A DNA stretch of 64,000 nucleotides from Deltaproteobacteria bacterium. GTDB taxonomy: Bacteria > Desulfobacterota > Desulfobulbia > Desulfobulbales > Desulfurivibrionaceae. Made by a program: the position numbers and the translations under genes. How positions within the stretch are numbered: position 1 is the stretch's first letter; each line of letters begins with the position of its first letter. Where the stretch lies: the NCBI GenBank assembly GCA_021802645.1, contig JAJZRO010000001.1, forward strand, positions 124,001-188,000, written 5' to 3'. Positions 37,636-44,518 of the stretch are shown here, one piece after another. The notes beneath the pieces are model-generated. The model was not told the DNA's origin and searched no databases. It worked only from the letters and a program-made list of their open reading frames with translations.

Positions 37636-37656
37636 GCTTGTCGAGGGACAGCTTTT
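37636..37656 (+). terminator. Possible weak terminator after fliW
   Basis: GCTTGTC-gagg-GACAGC forms a short stem with one bulged T and is followed by four T. It lies between the convergent fliW and flgM. Confidence 0.3.
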
Positions 37657-37673
37657 GGAAAAACGGGGGGAGA

Positions 37674-37979
37674 CTAATTCACGGACTCGGAGAGCAGGCT
37701 GACCAGCATCTTCTCCGCGATCTGGTGGGGATCAACGACATAGTCGCCGTTGTCGATCTTTTCCCTCAGGGCCTGTACCTTATCCGCCCGCACGTCAGGG
37801 ACCTGCTGTAGGATCGCCTGGGCCTTCTGGACGTCCTGGGTGCCGGCAGACAACTCAACCCGATCCGCGCCCACCAAGGTGGTGCCGCTGGCGGTCGTGG
37901 TGGCGGCAACGCCCCCGGCCCGCTTGGTCTGGACCTTGTTGTCCGTCTTGATCTGTGGAAAAAGATTGGTCAATTTCAT
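37674..37979 (-). CDS. flgM: Anti-sigma-28 factor FlgM
   Basis: A 101-residue FlgM that binds sigma-28 (FliA) until the hook is complete, then is exported. The C-terminal half carries the binding helices: DRVELSAGTQDVQKAQAILQ, VRADKVQALREKIDNGDY and DPHQIAEKMLVSLL. The start at 37979 has AGGGA at good spacing; the frame stays open upstream. It has its own sigma-28 promoter and is convergent with the csrA-fliW end of the cluster. Confidence 0.92.
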   Translation of the reverse strand: MKLTNLFPQIKTDNKVQTKRAGGVAATTTASGTTLVGADRVELSAGTQDVQKAQAILQQVPDVRADKVQALREKIDNGDYVVDPHQIAEKMLVSLLSESVN

Positions 37980-38046
37980 GCGATTCCCTGCGCGGCATGC
38001 CACGCAAAACCTTCCGGCGGCACACACGCTCCTGCCTTTACATAGC

Positions 38047-38073
38047 ATATCGGCGTTAGGAGAACAAACTTAA
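38047..38073 (-). promoter_or_regulatory. Sigma-28 promoter of flgM
   Basis: On the minus strand TTAAGTTT (38066-38073), 11 bases, then GCCGATAT (38047-38054). This matches the flagellar sigma-28 consensus TAAAGTTT-N11-GCCGATAA at 14 of 16 positions. It gives FliA control of its own inhibitor. Confidence 0.9.
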
Positions 38074-38101
38074 ATATTTTTTGCGCCGGCCGCTCCGCGC
38101 G

Positions 38102-38130
38102 TTGCCAAACCCGGCTCCGGTTGGTAGTAT
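38102..38130 (+). promoter_or_regulatory. Sigma-70-type promoter of polA, six bases from the start codon
   Basis: TTGCCA (38102-38107) and TAGTAT (38125-38130) are separated by 17 bases. The polA ATG follows after six bases, the same geometry as at 4297-4333, implying a leaderless message. Confidence 0.65.
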
Positions 38131-38136
38131 CTGGCC

Positions 38137-40812
38137 ATGCCCAATCCGGAACCGGTCTATCTCATCGATGGCAGCGCCTACATCTACCGTGCCTATCATG
38201 CCATTGCCCCCCTCACCAACGCGAGCGGGCTGCCCACCCACGCCATCTACGGTTTCGTCAACATCCTCCGCCGGGTCATCCGGGAAAAGACGCCCCGCTA
38301 TCTGGCCATCGCCTTCGATGCGCGGGGCCCGAACTTTCGCCACGACCTTTACCGGGAATACAAGGCCCACCGGCCGGCGATGCCCGACGACCTCGCCTGC
38401 CAGCTCCCCTACATCAAGGAGATTGTGACGGCCTACAATATCGTGAGCCTCGAACAGGCCGGGGTGGAGGCGGACGATCTCATCGCCTCGGCAGTGACCC
38501 GCCTGCAACGCCAGAGCCACCCCATCATCGTGGTCTCCGGCGACAAGGACCTCCTGCAACTGGTGACCGAGCAGGTCACGGTCTGGGACCCCATGAGCGA
38601 CAAGTTCATGGATCCGGCCGGGGTGGCCAAGAAATACCAGATGGGACCGGAAAAGCTCACCGATCTCTTTGCCCTGATCGGCGACGCCTCGGACAACGTC
38701 CCCGGCGTGCCCGGCGTCGGTCCCAAGACCGCGGAAAAGCTGCTCCTCGAACACGGCTCGCTGGAGCACCTCTACGCCCACCTCGATACGGTACCCCAGC
38801 AGAAGCTGCGGGAAAAACTCGCCACCCACCGGGACCTCGCCTTCCTCTCCCGGACCCTGATCCAGCTCAAAGACGATCTGCCGGTGCCGGCCACCGCCGC
38901 GGCCTATGCCATTCCGGCGCCCAACGAGGAAAAACTGCGCGAACTCTTCACCTTGCTCGGTTTTACCCGGCTCATCAAGAGCGAGTTGTCCAGCGCCAAA
39001 GTGGAAAGTGGCGGCTTCCGACTGGTGCAGGAGAAAGAGGAGCTGACCGCCCTGGTCAAGGCCCTGGCCCAGGGGAACACCCTGACCCTGGACACCGAAA
39101 CCACCTCGCTCGACCCGCTGACCGCCGAGTTGGTCGGCATCTCGCTCTGCACCGGCAGCGACAAGGCCTATTACCTGCCGGTCGGCCACCGCAACGAGGA
39201 CGGCTCCCGCCAACCGGGGCAACTTGACCGCCATACCGTGCTGGCAACGCTGCGGCCGCTCTTGACCGGCCCCCAGCGCAAACTCGGCCACAACCTCAAG
39301 TTCGACTACCAGGTGCTGGCCCACCACGGCCTGGTGCTGACGCCGCCGTTGGCCGACACCATGATCGCCTCCTATCTCCTCGACCCCTCCCGGCGCTCGC
39401 ACAAGCTCGACGACCTCTGTGAGGAATTCCTGGAACGGCGAACCACCACCTTTGCCGAGGTTACCAAGGGCGACAAGCGCGAGGACGCCTTTGCCTATGT
39501 CTCCCTGCCCGCGGCGCGGGACTACTCCTGCGAGGATGTGGCGGTCACCGCCATGCTGTGGGAGAAATTCCAGCCGCAACTGGGGGAATTGGGGCTCCAG
39601 GAGCTCTTCAGCGACCTCGAAATGGCCCTGCTGCCCCTCCTCGCCCGCATGGAACAGGTCGGCATCCGGGTAGACCCCAAGCTCCTCGCCGACCTCTCCC
39701 GTGAGTTCAGCGCCGAACTCGACCGGCTGGAGAGGAAGATCTATCACCTGGCCGGCGCGGAGTTCAATATCAACTCCCCGCGCCAGTTGGGCGAGATCCT
39801 CTTCGAACGGCTCGGGCTGCCCCACGGCAAAAAGACCAAGACCGGCTACTCCACCGACAGCTCGGTCCTGGAGGAGCTGGCCCGGCACCATGACCTGCCG
39901 GCCACAGTCATGGCCCATCGCAATCTGACCAAGCTGAAATCCACCTATGTGGACAAGCTCGCCAGCCTGATCCACCCGGAAACCGGCCGCATCCACACCT
40001 CTTTCAACCAGACCGTCACCGCCACCGGCAGGCTCAGCAGCAGCAACCCCAATCTCCAGAACATCCCGGTTCGCACCGAGGAAGGCCAGCGGCTTCGGGC
40101 GGCCTTCATCCCCGCGCCCGGCCACCTCTTCCTCTCCGCCGACTATTCCCAGATCGACCTCCGGGTGCTGGCCCACTACTCCCAGGACCCGGCCCTGCTC
40201 GCCGCCTTCCGCGCCGGCGAGGACGTCCACCGCCGGACCGCGGCCGAGATCTTCCGGGTCAACCCGGCGCTCATCACGAAGGAGATGCGGCGGGTGGCCA
40301 AGACCATCAATTTCGGCATCGTCTACGGCATGAGCGCCTTTGGTCTCGCCAGCCAGCTCAACCTGAGCCGCAAGGAGGCCGGGGTCTTCATCGACCGCTA
40401 CTTCGCGCACTACCAGGGGGTGAAACGCTTCATGGCGGAGATCGTGGCGCAGGCCCGCAAGGACGGCTTTGTCACCACCCTCTTGAACCGCCGCCGGCTG
40501 CTGCCGGAGATCAACAGCACCAACAAGATGCGGCGGGAGTTTGCCGAGCGCACCGCCATCAACACCCCGATCCAGGGCACGGCGGCCGACATCATCAAAC
40601 TGGCCACCCTGGCCTGCGACCGCGAACTGCGAAAGGCCGGCCTCAAGGCCGAGCTGCTCCTGCAGATCCACGACGAACTGGTCTTCGAGGTGCCGAAGCA
40701 GGAGGCGGAAAAGACTGCGACCCTGGTGCAGCAGGCCATGGAGGGGGTGCTCCCCCTCGACGTGCCGCTCACCGTGAATCTGGCCACCGGCCACAACCTG
40801 GCCGAGGTCTGA
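38137..40812 (+). CDS. polA: DNA polymerase I
   Basis: Full-length repair and Okazaki-fragment polymerase of 891 residues. The 5'-nuclease domain opens the protein (YLIDGSAYIYRAYHA, SGDKDLLQLV). The proofreading domain has the D-x-E exonuclease motif LDTETTSLDP and looks intact. The polymerase domain has SADYSQIDLRVLAHYS (motif A), RRVAKTINFGIVYGMSAFGL (motif B) and LQIHDELVFEV (motif C). No Shine-Dalgarno is possible because the promoter -10 box ends six bases before the ATG. Confidence 0.96.
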   Translation: MPNPEPVYLIDGSAYIYRAYHAIAPLTNASGLPTHAIYGFVNILRRVIREKTPRYLAIAFDARGPNFRHDLYREYKAHRPAMPDDLACQLPYIKEIVTAYNIVSLEQAGVEADDLIASAVTRLQRQSHPIIVVSGDKDLLQLVTEQVTVWDPMSDKFMDPAGVAKKYQMGPEKLTDLFALIGDASDNVPGVPGVGPKTAEKLLLEHGSLEHLYAHLDTVPQQKLREKLATHRDLAFLSRTLIQLKDDLPVPATAAAYAIPAPNEEKLRELFTLLGFTRLIKSELSSAKVESGGFRLVQEKEELTALVKALAQGNTLTLDTETTSLDPLTAELVGISLCTGSDKAYYLPVGHRNEDGSRQPGQLDRHTVLATLRPLLTGPQRKLGHNLKFDYQVLAHHGLVLTPPLADTMIASYLLDPSRRSHKLDDLCEEFLERRTTTFAEVTKGDKREDAFAYVSLPAARDYSCEDVAVTAMLWEKFQPQLGELGLQELFSDLEMALLPLLARMEQVGIRVDPKLLADLSREFSAELDRLERKIYHLAGAEFNINSPRQLGEILFERLGLPHGKKTKTGYSTDSSVLEELARHHDLPATVMAHRNLTKLKSTYVDKLASLIHPETGRIHTSFNQTVTATGRLSSSNPNLQNIPVRTEEGQRLRAAFIPAPGHLFLSADYSQIDLRVLAHYSQDPALLAAFRAGEDVHRRTAAEIFRVNPALITKEMRRVAKTINFGIVYGMSAFGLASQLNLSRKEAGVFIDRYFAHYQGVKRFMAEIVAQARKDGFVTTLLNRRRLLPEINSTNKMRREFAERTAINTPIQGTAADIIKLATLACDRELRKAGLKAELLLQIHDELVFEVPKQEAEKTATLVQQAMEGVLPLDVPLTVNLATGHNLAEV

Positions 40813-40823
40813 GCGGGGCGGGC

Positions 40824-40851
40824 AAAAGGGGCGGCTTGCGGAAGCCGCCCC
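40824..40851 (-). terminator. Terminator between convergent polA and dsrE-like gene
   Basis: A perfect 10-bp stem GGGGCGGCTT/AAGCCGCCCC with a 4-base loop is followed by TTTT on the minus strand, serving the dsrE-like gene. On the plus strand the tail is only T/C-rich, so polA termination there would be weaker. Confidence 0.75.
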
Positions 40852-40865
40852 CTCTTCCCCTTCCT

Positions 40866-41225
40866 TTACAGGCTGATCACCGCGCTGTCGCAGGCCAATT
40901 CGAACATCTTGACGGCGCTGGCCATCGACGCCCCTTTGATCAGGTCTGCCTCCGTGATCTGGCGTGCCTTGGCGCAGGGGGTGCAGGCGTAGATGGGCAC
41001 CTCGTACTCCTGGAGGTAAACCAGAAGATCGTCGGCCACGTCGCCGGTCGCGGCCTTGAGATTGTCGGCGATCCCCTTCTTGGCGATATACACCGCGTCA
41101 TCGAGCAGGAACATGGCCACGTTCTTGCCGTTTTCCTTGGCCACCTTGGCCAGGTGGATGGCCCGGGTGGAACGGTTGGGGTTGTCGGTGCCGCATGAGA
41201 GGACGATCAGGACATTGTTGGTCAT
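40866..41225 (-). CDS. DsrE/DsrF-family protein
   Basis: A 119-residue DsrE-like fold protein: VLIVLSCGTDNPNRSTRAI, GKNVAMFLLDDAVYIAKKG and EVPIYACTPCAKARQI. The CTPC region aligns with the Cys position that carries persulfide sulfur in TusD/DsrE, so sulfur transfer is possible, but many single-copy homologues have no proven role. The start has AGGAG eight bases upstream. It stands alone and converges on polA. Confidence 0.82.
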   Translation of the reverse strand: MTNNVLIVLSCGTDNPNRSTRAIHLAKVAKENGKNVAMFLLDDAVYIAKKGIADNLKAATGDVADDLLVYLQEYEVPIYACTPCAKARQITEADLIKGASMASAVKMFELACDSAVISL

Positions 41226-41437
41226 TGGGAACACTCCTTTGGCATAAAAATTTATGAAGAAGGGATACGAAATGGCTTTGCGCAAACCGCTGGGTACCGA
41301 ATCCGCAACCGCGCCGATACCACTCTCTTCCTAGCAATGCCATGGTCTCTTGGCAACCTTTTTTACGCGGCCCCTGTCCAACGCCAGCGGATTGAAGCGC
41401 AAGCGCCGCTGTTTTCTCCAGCCAACCAACCGCCACA

Positions 41438-41489
41438 GCGACCTCGGCCCGGCCACGCCCCGAGGTCGCGAGCGCCACCCGCCGTGGCG
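41438..41489. repeat. Two tandem hairpins in an intergenic region
   Basis: GCGACCTCGG and CCGAGGTCGC (41438-41447, 41460-41469) form a perfect 10-bp stem with a 12-base loop. CGCCAC and GTGGCG (41473-41478, 41484-41489) form a 6-bp stem with a 5-base loop. Neither is followed by a T run of terminator quality, and no upstream plus-strand gene needs one here. Confidence 0.6.
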
Positions 41490-41546
41490 GGAATTTTCCT
41501 TGCGACGGCCTGCGGTTGTTTCCCCCACCGGACGACGACATATTCA

Positions 41547-41575
41547 TTGACGCATCTTTTGATACAATTTAGGAT
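41547..41575 (+). promoter_or_regulatory. Sigma-70-type promoter of the SurA/PpiD-like gene
   Basis: TTGACG (41547-41552) and TAGGAT (41570-41575) are separated by 17 bases. A start near 41582 gives a 50-base leader containing GGAGGAAGGAG. Confidence 0.65.
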
Positions 41576-41631
41576 CGTTCACGCTTTGTAGAAAATTTCC
41601 GGCGCGATCAGGGGAGGAAGGAGAAAAAGGC

Positions 41632-43071
41632 ATGCTCGAATTTCTGCGCAGAAAGGCCCAGTCGCCATATATCCAGGCCACCATTGTCATCATCATCATT
41701 GTTTTCATCTTCTGGCTGCCCAAGATGGGCGGCCGCGGCCCCTCCGATGCCGTCGCCACCGTCAACGGCGAAGCCATCGGACTGCACGAATTCCAAAGGG
41801 CTTACGAACAGACGGTAGCCCAGTACCGCGACCAACTGGGGGGGGCGATCCCGCCAGGGCTGCTGGAATCCCTGGGGCTCAAACGGCAGGTGGTGCGGCA
41901 GCTCATTGAGGAGCGGCTGGTGTTGCAAGGCGCTGCCGCCGCCGGGATCCGCGCCGGCAAACCGGAGGTGCAGGCGGCTATCCAGCAGATGGAATCCTTC
42001 AAGGAACAGGGCATTTTCAATCTGGACCGCTACAAGAAGCTGCTTGCCTCCTCGCGCCTCAGCACCAAGGAGTTTGAAAGAGGGGTCCGTACCGACCTGT
42101 TGAAACGCAAGCTCCTGGCCCACCTCGCCCAGTATGCCCATGTCTCGGAAAGCGAGGTGCGGGAACGCTTCGACCGCGCGTACGATACGATGCAGGTCCG
42201 CTATACGGTCTTCGACCCGGCGGATTTCACCAAGGCCGTGACCGTCACCGACCAGGCCCTGCAAAAATACTATGAGACCGCCAAGGAACGCTATAAGACC
42301 GAGCCCCAGGTGAAGGTGCGGTATCTCTCCTTCCCGCGCGCGGCCGACGACACGGCTGCCGCCTTCAAAAAGGCCAACGAGGCCTATGAGGCGATCATCC
42401 TGGCCGGCAGCCTCGACAAGGGGGCAACCGCCAAACAGCTGACTCCGCAGCAGACGGAGTTCTTCTCCCAGACCGCACCGGCCCCGGCGCTGGCCGCCTA
42501 TCCGGAGGTAGTCAACACCGCCCTCACCCTGAAACAGGGCGAGTTGAGTTCGCTCCTTGAGACCCGCGACGGCTACTTCATTCTGTTCGTGACCGAACGG
42601 CGGGAACCGACCATCCCGCCGCTGGCCGAGGTGCGGGACAGGGTGGTGCGCGATTTCACCAACGACAAGGCCAAGGAATTGGCCCGGCAGGCCGCCGAGG
42701 CCATGCTCGCCGCGGTCAAGGGCGGTAAGGATTTTGCCGCCGAAGCGGCGGCAGCCAAAAAACCGGTGCGGGAATCAGCCGCCTATTCGCAGGCCACCCT
42801 CCAAGCGAGCGATCTTCCCGCCCCGGTCGCCACCGCCGGCCTCGCCCTTTCCGAGAAGAATCCCCTCCCGAACACGGTGCAGGCGGACAATGGCCGTTAC
42901 TACCTCATCCAGCTCGCGGAACGTCGGCCGGCGTCAGAGGCGCTCTTTGCCGAAAAGCGGCCGGAACTGACCGCGGTACTCCAACAGGAAAAACAACGGC
43001 TCCTGCTGAATGCCTGGGTGGAATACCTGGAAGGCCGCGCCAAGATCACCACCAACAGCCAGTATCTATAA
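41632..43071 (+). CDS. SurA/PpiD-like periplasmic chaperone
   Basis: A 479-residue protein with a short cytosolic end, one membrane span (about 16-32, ATIVIIIIVFIFWLP) and a large periplasmic part, the layout of PpiD. A SurA_N-like helical domain follows (VATVNGEAIGLHEFQRAYEQ, LKRQVVRQLIEERLVLQ). The parvulin-like part near 230-330 (AYPEVVNTALTLKQGELSSLLETRDGYFILFVTE) is recognisable, but isomerase activity cannot be judged. It probably helps newly secreted proteins fold. Confidence 0.85.
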   Translation: MLEFLRRKAQSPYIQATIVIIIIVFIFWLPKMGGRGPSDAVATVNGEAIGLHEFQRAYEQTVAQYRDQLGGAIPPGLLESLGLKRQVVRQLIEERLVLQGAAAAGIRAGKPEVQAAIQQMESFKEQGIFNLDRYKKLLASSRLSTKEFERGVRTDLLKRKLLAHLAQYAHVSESEVRERFDRAYDTMQVRYTVFDPADFTKAVTVTDQALQKYYETAKERYKTEPQVKVRYLSFPRAADDTAAAFKKANEAYEAIILAGSLDKGATAKQLTPQQTEFFSQTAPAPALAAYPEVVNTALTLKQGELSSLLETRDGYFILFVTERREPTIPPLAEVRDRVVRDFTNDKAKELARQAAEAMLAAVKGGKDFAAEAAAAKKPVRESAAYSQATLQASDLPAPVATAGLALSEKNPLPNTVQADNGRYYLIQLAERRPASEALFAEKRPELTAVLQQEKQRLLLNAWVEYLEGRAKITTNSQYL

Positions 43072-43077
43072 AAGCCG

Positions 43078-43305
43078 GCGTTCACTTCCCGTCTCACGCA
43101 GCCGCGCCACCGGAGAAGACGCCGAAAAAGGAGTTTGAACTGTTTGAGGCGAAGCCGAGTTTTCACTCCCGGCGGCCTCGAGGAGCGCAGGGAAGCCCGC
43201 AGGGCCAGCAGCGTGGCTTGACCACGCGGCGAGTGCTCGGGTGCCTTCTTTCGCCGCTTCGCTGCTGGTTCGTTTTCTTTGGGCACGCAAAAAAAATGAA
43301 CGAAG
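43078..43305 (-). repeat. Dispersed-element-like noncoding sequence with terminal hairpin
   Basis: The gap between convergent genes has no credible coding sequence. It resembles a family of intergenic elements I recall from proteobacterial genomes, with a TTTGAGGCGAAGCCGAGTTT segment at one end (about 43139-43162) and a TTCTTTGGGCACGCAAA hairpin at the other. In the latter, GTTCGTTTTCTTTG (43269-43282) pairs with CAAAAAAAATGAAC with one mismatch and one G-T pair. Open frames running through it are Ala/Arg/Ser-rich and unsupported. Strand is nominal, and membership of a repeat family is from memory. Confidence 0.45.
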
Positions 43306-43345
43306 AGTATCGCCCGTTGCCTCCTGCGAATCTCGCGGGAACTCG

Positions 43346-43660
43346 CTATTTCCCGCCCTTGCCCCACAGCGGATCCTGGCCAAAACGGTCCAGCCACCAA
43401 TCTTCGCCATCCAGCGGCTGGTCGCTCTCCTCGCGGCAGAGCGGGATGGGGTACTGCTCGCAATGACGCAGCAGGGTCTGGTAGGCCGCGGTGATCTCGT
43501 GCATGGCGAGGCGTTCCTCCTCGCCCTGGCTGGCCGTATCCGGATGATGCTCCTTCGACAGCCGGCGATAGGCCTGCTTGATCTCCTTGACCGTGGCCCG
43601 GTTGCCGAGCCCCAGCAAATCGCGGGCCGCGGCAAGCTGTTTCCACTGCTCCCGACTCAT
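43346..43660 (-). CDS. Small J-domain (DnaJ-like) protein
   Basis: A 104-residue protein with one J domain: RDLLGLGNRATVKEIKQAYR and the essential HPD in LSKEHHPDTA, followed by EITAAYQTLL. The DnaJ Gly/Phe, zinc-finger and substrate domains are absent, leaving a Trp-rich acidic tail (DGEDWWLDRFG). It would stimulate a DnaK partner at a specific site. The start overlaps the plsY stop by four bases (ATGA), so translation is coupled. Confidence 0.9.
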   Translation of the reverse strand: MSREQWKQLAAARDLLGLGNRATVKEIKQAYRRLSKEHHPDTASQGEEERLAMHEITAAYQTLLRHCEQYPIPLCREESDQPLDGEDWWLDRFGQDPLWGKGGK

Positions 43661-44259
43661 GATGGCTCCTTCTTCCGCCAGCTCTTCTCCTCATGGCGCA
43701 TGAGGCGGCCGATGTTGTCGCGATGCTTGAGCCAGATCAGGACCCCAAGCCCAAGGGCCAGCAAGGCCGGGGCCGGGGCCCGGTAGAGCAGCCAGACCAG
43801 GCCGGGCATGAAGAGGGCGGCGGTCAGCGAGCCCAACGACACATAGCCCCAGTTGTAAACGACCGCCACGAAAAGGGCGGCGGCGCTCAGGGCGGCCAGC
43901 GGCGCCAGATAGAGGAAGATGCCCAGGGCGGTGGCCACCCCCTTGCCCCCCCGGAATTTCAGATAGACCGGGAAAAGGTGCCCGAGGAAGGCGGCGGCGC
44001 CGCAGAGCACCACGACCAGATCGCGGCGGGCCGGGTCCGCCACCAGCCAACCAGCGGCCACCATGGGCACTATCCCTTTGACCATGTCGGCCACCAGCGT
44101 CACCAGCCCGAGCTTCTTGCCGAGCAGCCGATTCACGTTGGTGGCACCGATGTTGCCGCTGCCGGCAGTCCGCACATCCATACCGGCGAGTTTGCCGACG
44201 ACCAGCCCGAAGGGTATGGCGCCCAGCAGATAGGCGCCGACGATCAACAGAGCATCCAT
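43657..44259 (-). CDS. plsY: Acyl-phosphate:glycerol-3-phosphate acyltransferase PlsY
   Basis: Integral membrane enzyme of 200 residues that makes lysophosphatidic acid, the first step of phospholipid synthesis. Multiple membrane segments enclose the PlsY motifs GSGNIGATNVNRLLGKK, KFRGGKGVATALG and LKHRDNIGRL. The start at 44259 was chosen over 44274 and 44268 because GAGG lies nine bases before it. Followed by the coupled J-domain gene. Confidence 0.93.
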   Translation of the reverse strand: MDALLIVGAYLLGAIPFGLVVGKLAGMDVRTAGSGNIGATNVNRLLGKKLGLVTLVADMVKGIVPMVAAGWLVADPARRDLVVVLCGAAAFLGHLFPVYLKFRGGKGVATALGIFLYLAPLAALSAAALFVAVVYNWGYVSLGSLTAALFMPGLVWLLYRAPAPALLALGLGVLIWLKHRDNIGRLMRHEEKSWRKKEPS

Positions 44260-44417
44260 GTCTCCCATCCTCATTTACACACGTTCAATGGCCAACTTCG
44301 GCTCGCTATCATAGCATGTTTGGCGGTACTTGCGTGCCGTTTTTTCCGCTGCGGCGCCGCCCTCGCCCTGCCTCTCCCGGAAAAAACACCCCCCTCCAAA
44401 AAAAATCCTGCGACTCC

Positions 44418-44460
44418 TTGATGTAAGTCAAAGCCGCGACTCGCCTCCTCCTGCTACTGT
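44418..44460 (+). promoter_or_regulatory. Crp/Fnr-type operator and promoter of hcp
   Basis: A palindrome TTGAT-gtaa-GTCAA (44418-44431) is followed by a -10-like TACTGT (44455-44460). With a start near 44467 the palindrome is centred about 42 bases upstream, the class II activator position, and there is no -35 box of its own. This fits activation by an Fnr/HcpR-type regulator. Confidence 0.7.
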
Positions 44461-44518
44461 AGGGCCAACACCAACGGAATCCACGATTCACTTATTCCAA
44501 TACCAAGGAGGCTTTCTT

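Larger units (their letters stand above)
41226..41631 (+). other. 406-base gap between divergent genes
   Basis: No gene is seen. The gap holds two tandem perfect hairpins (41438-41489) and the promoter of the SurA/PpiD-like gene (41547-41575). The part next to the dsrE-like gene shows no clear promoter. Confidence 0.5.

Noticed and set aside
42900-43694. Minus-strand frame spanning the noncoding element and J-domain gene
   Set aside because: Low-complexity Arg/Ser/Ala translation that overlaps two real genes in another frame.
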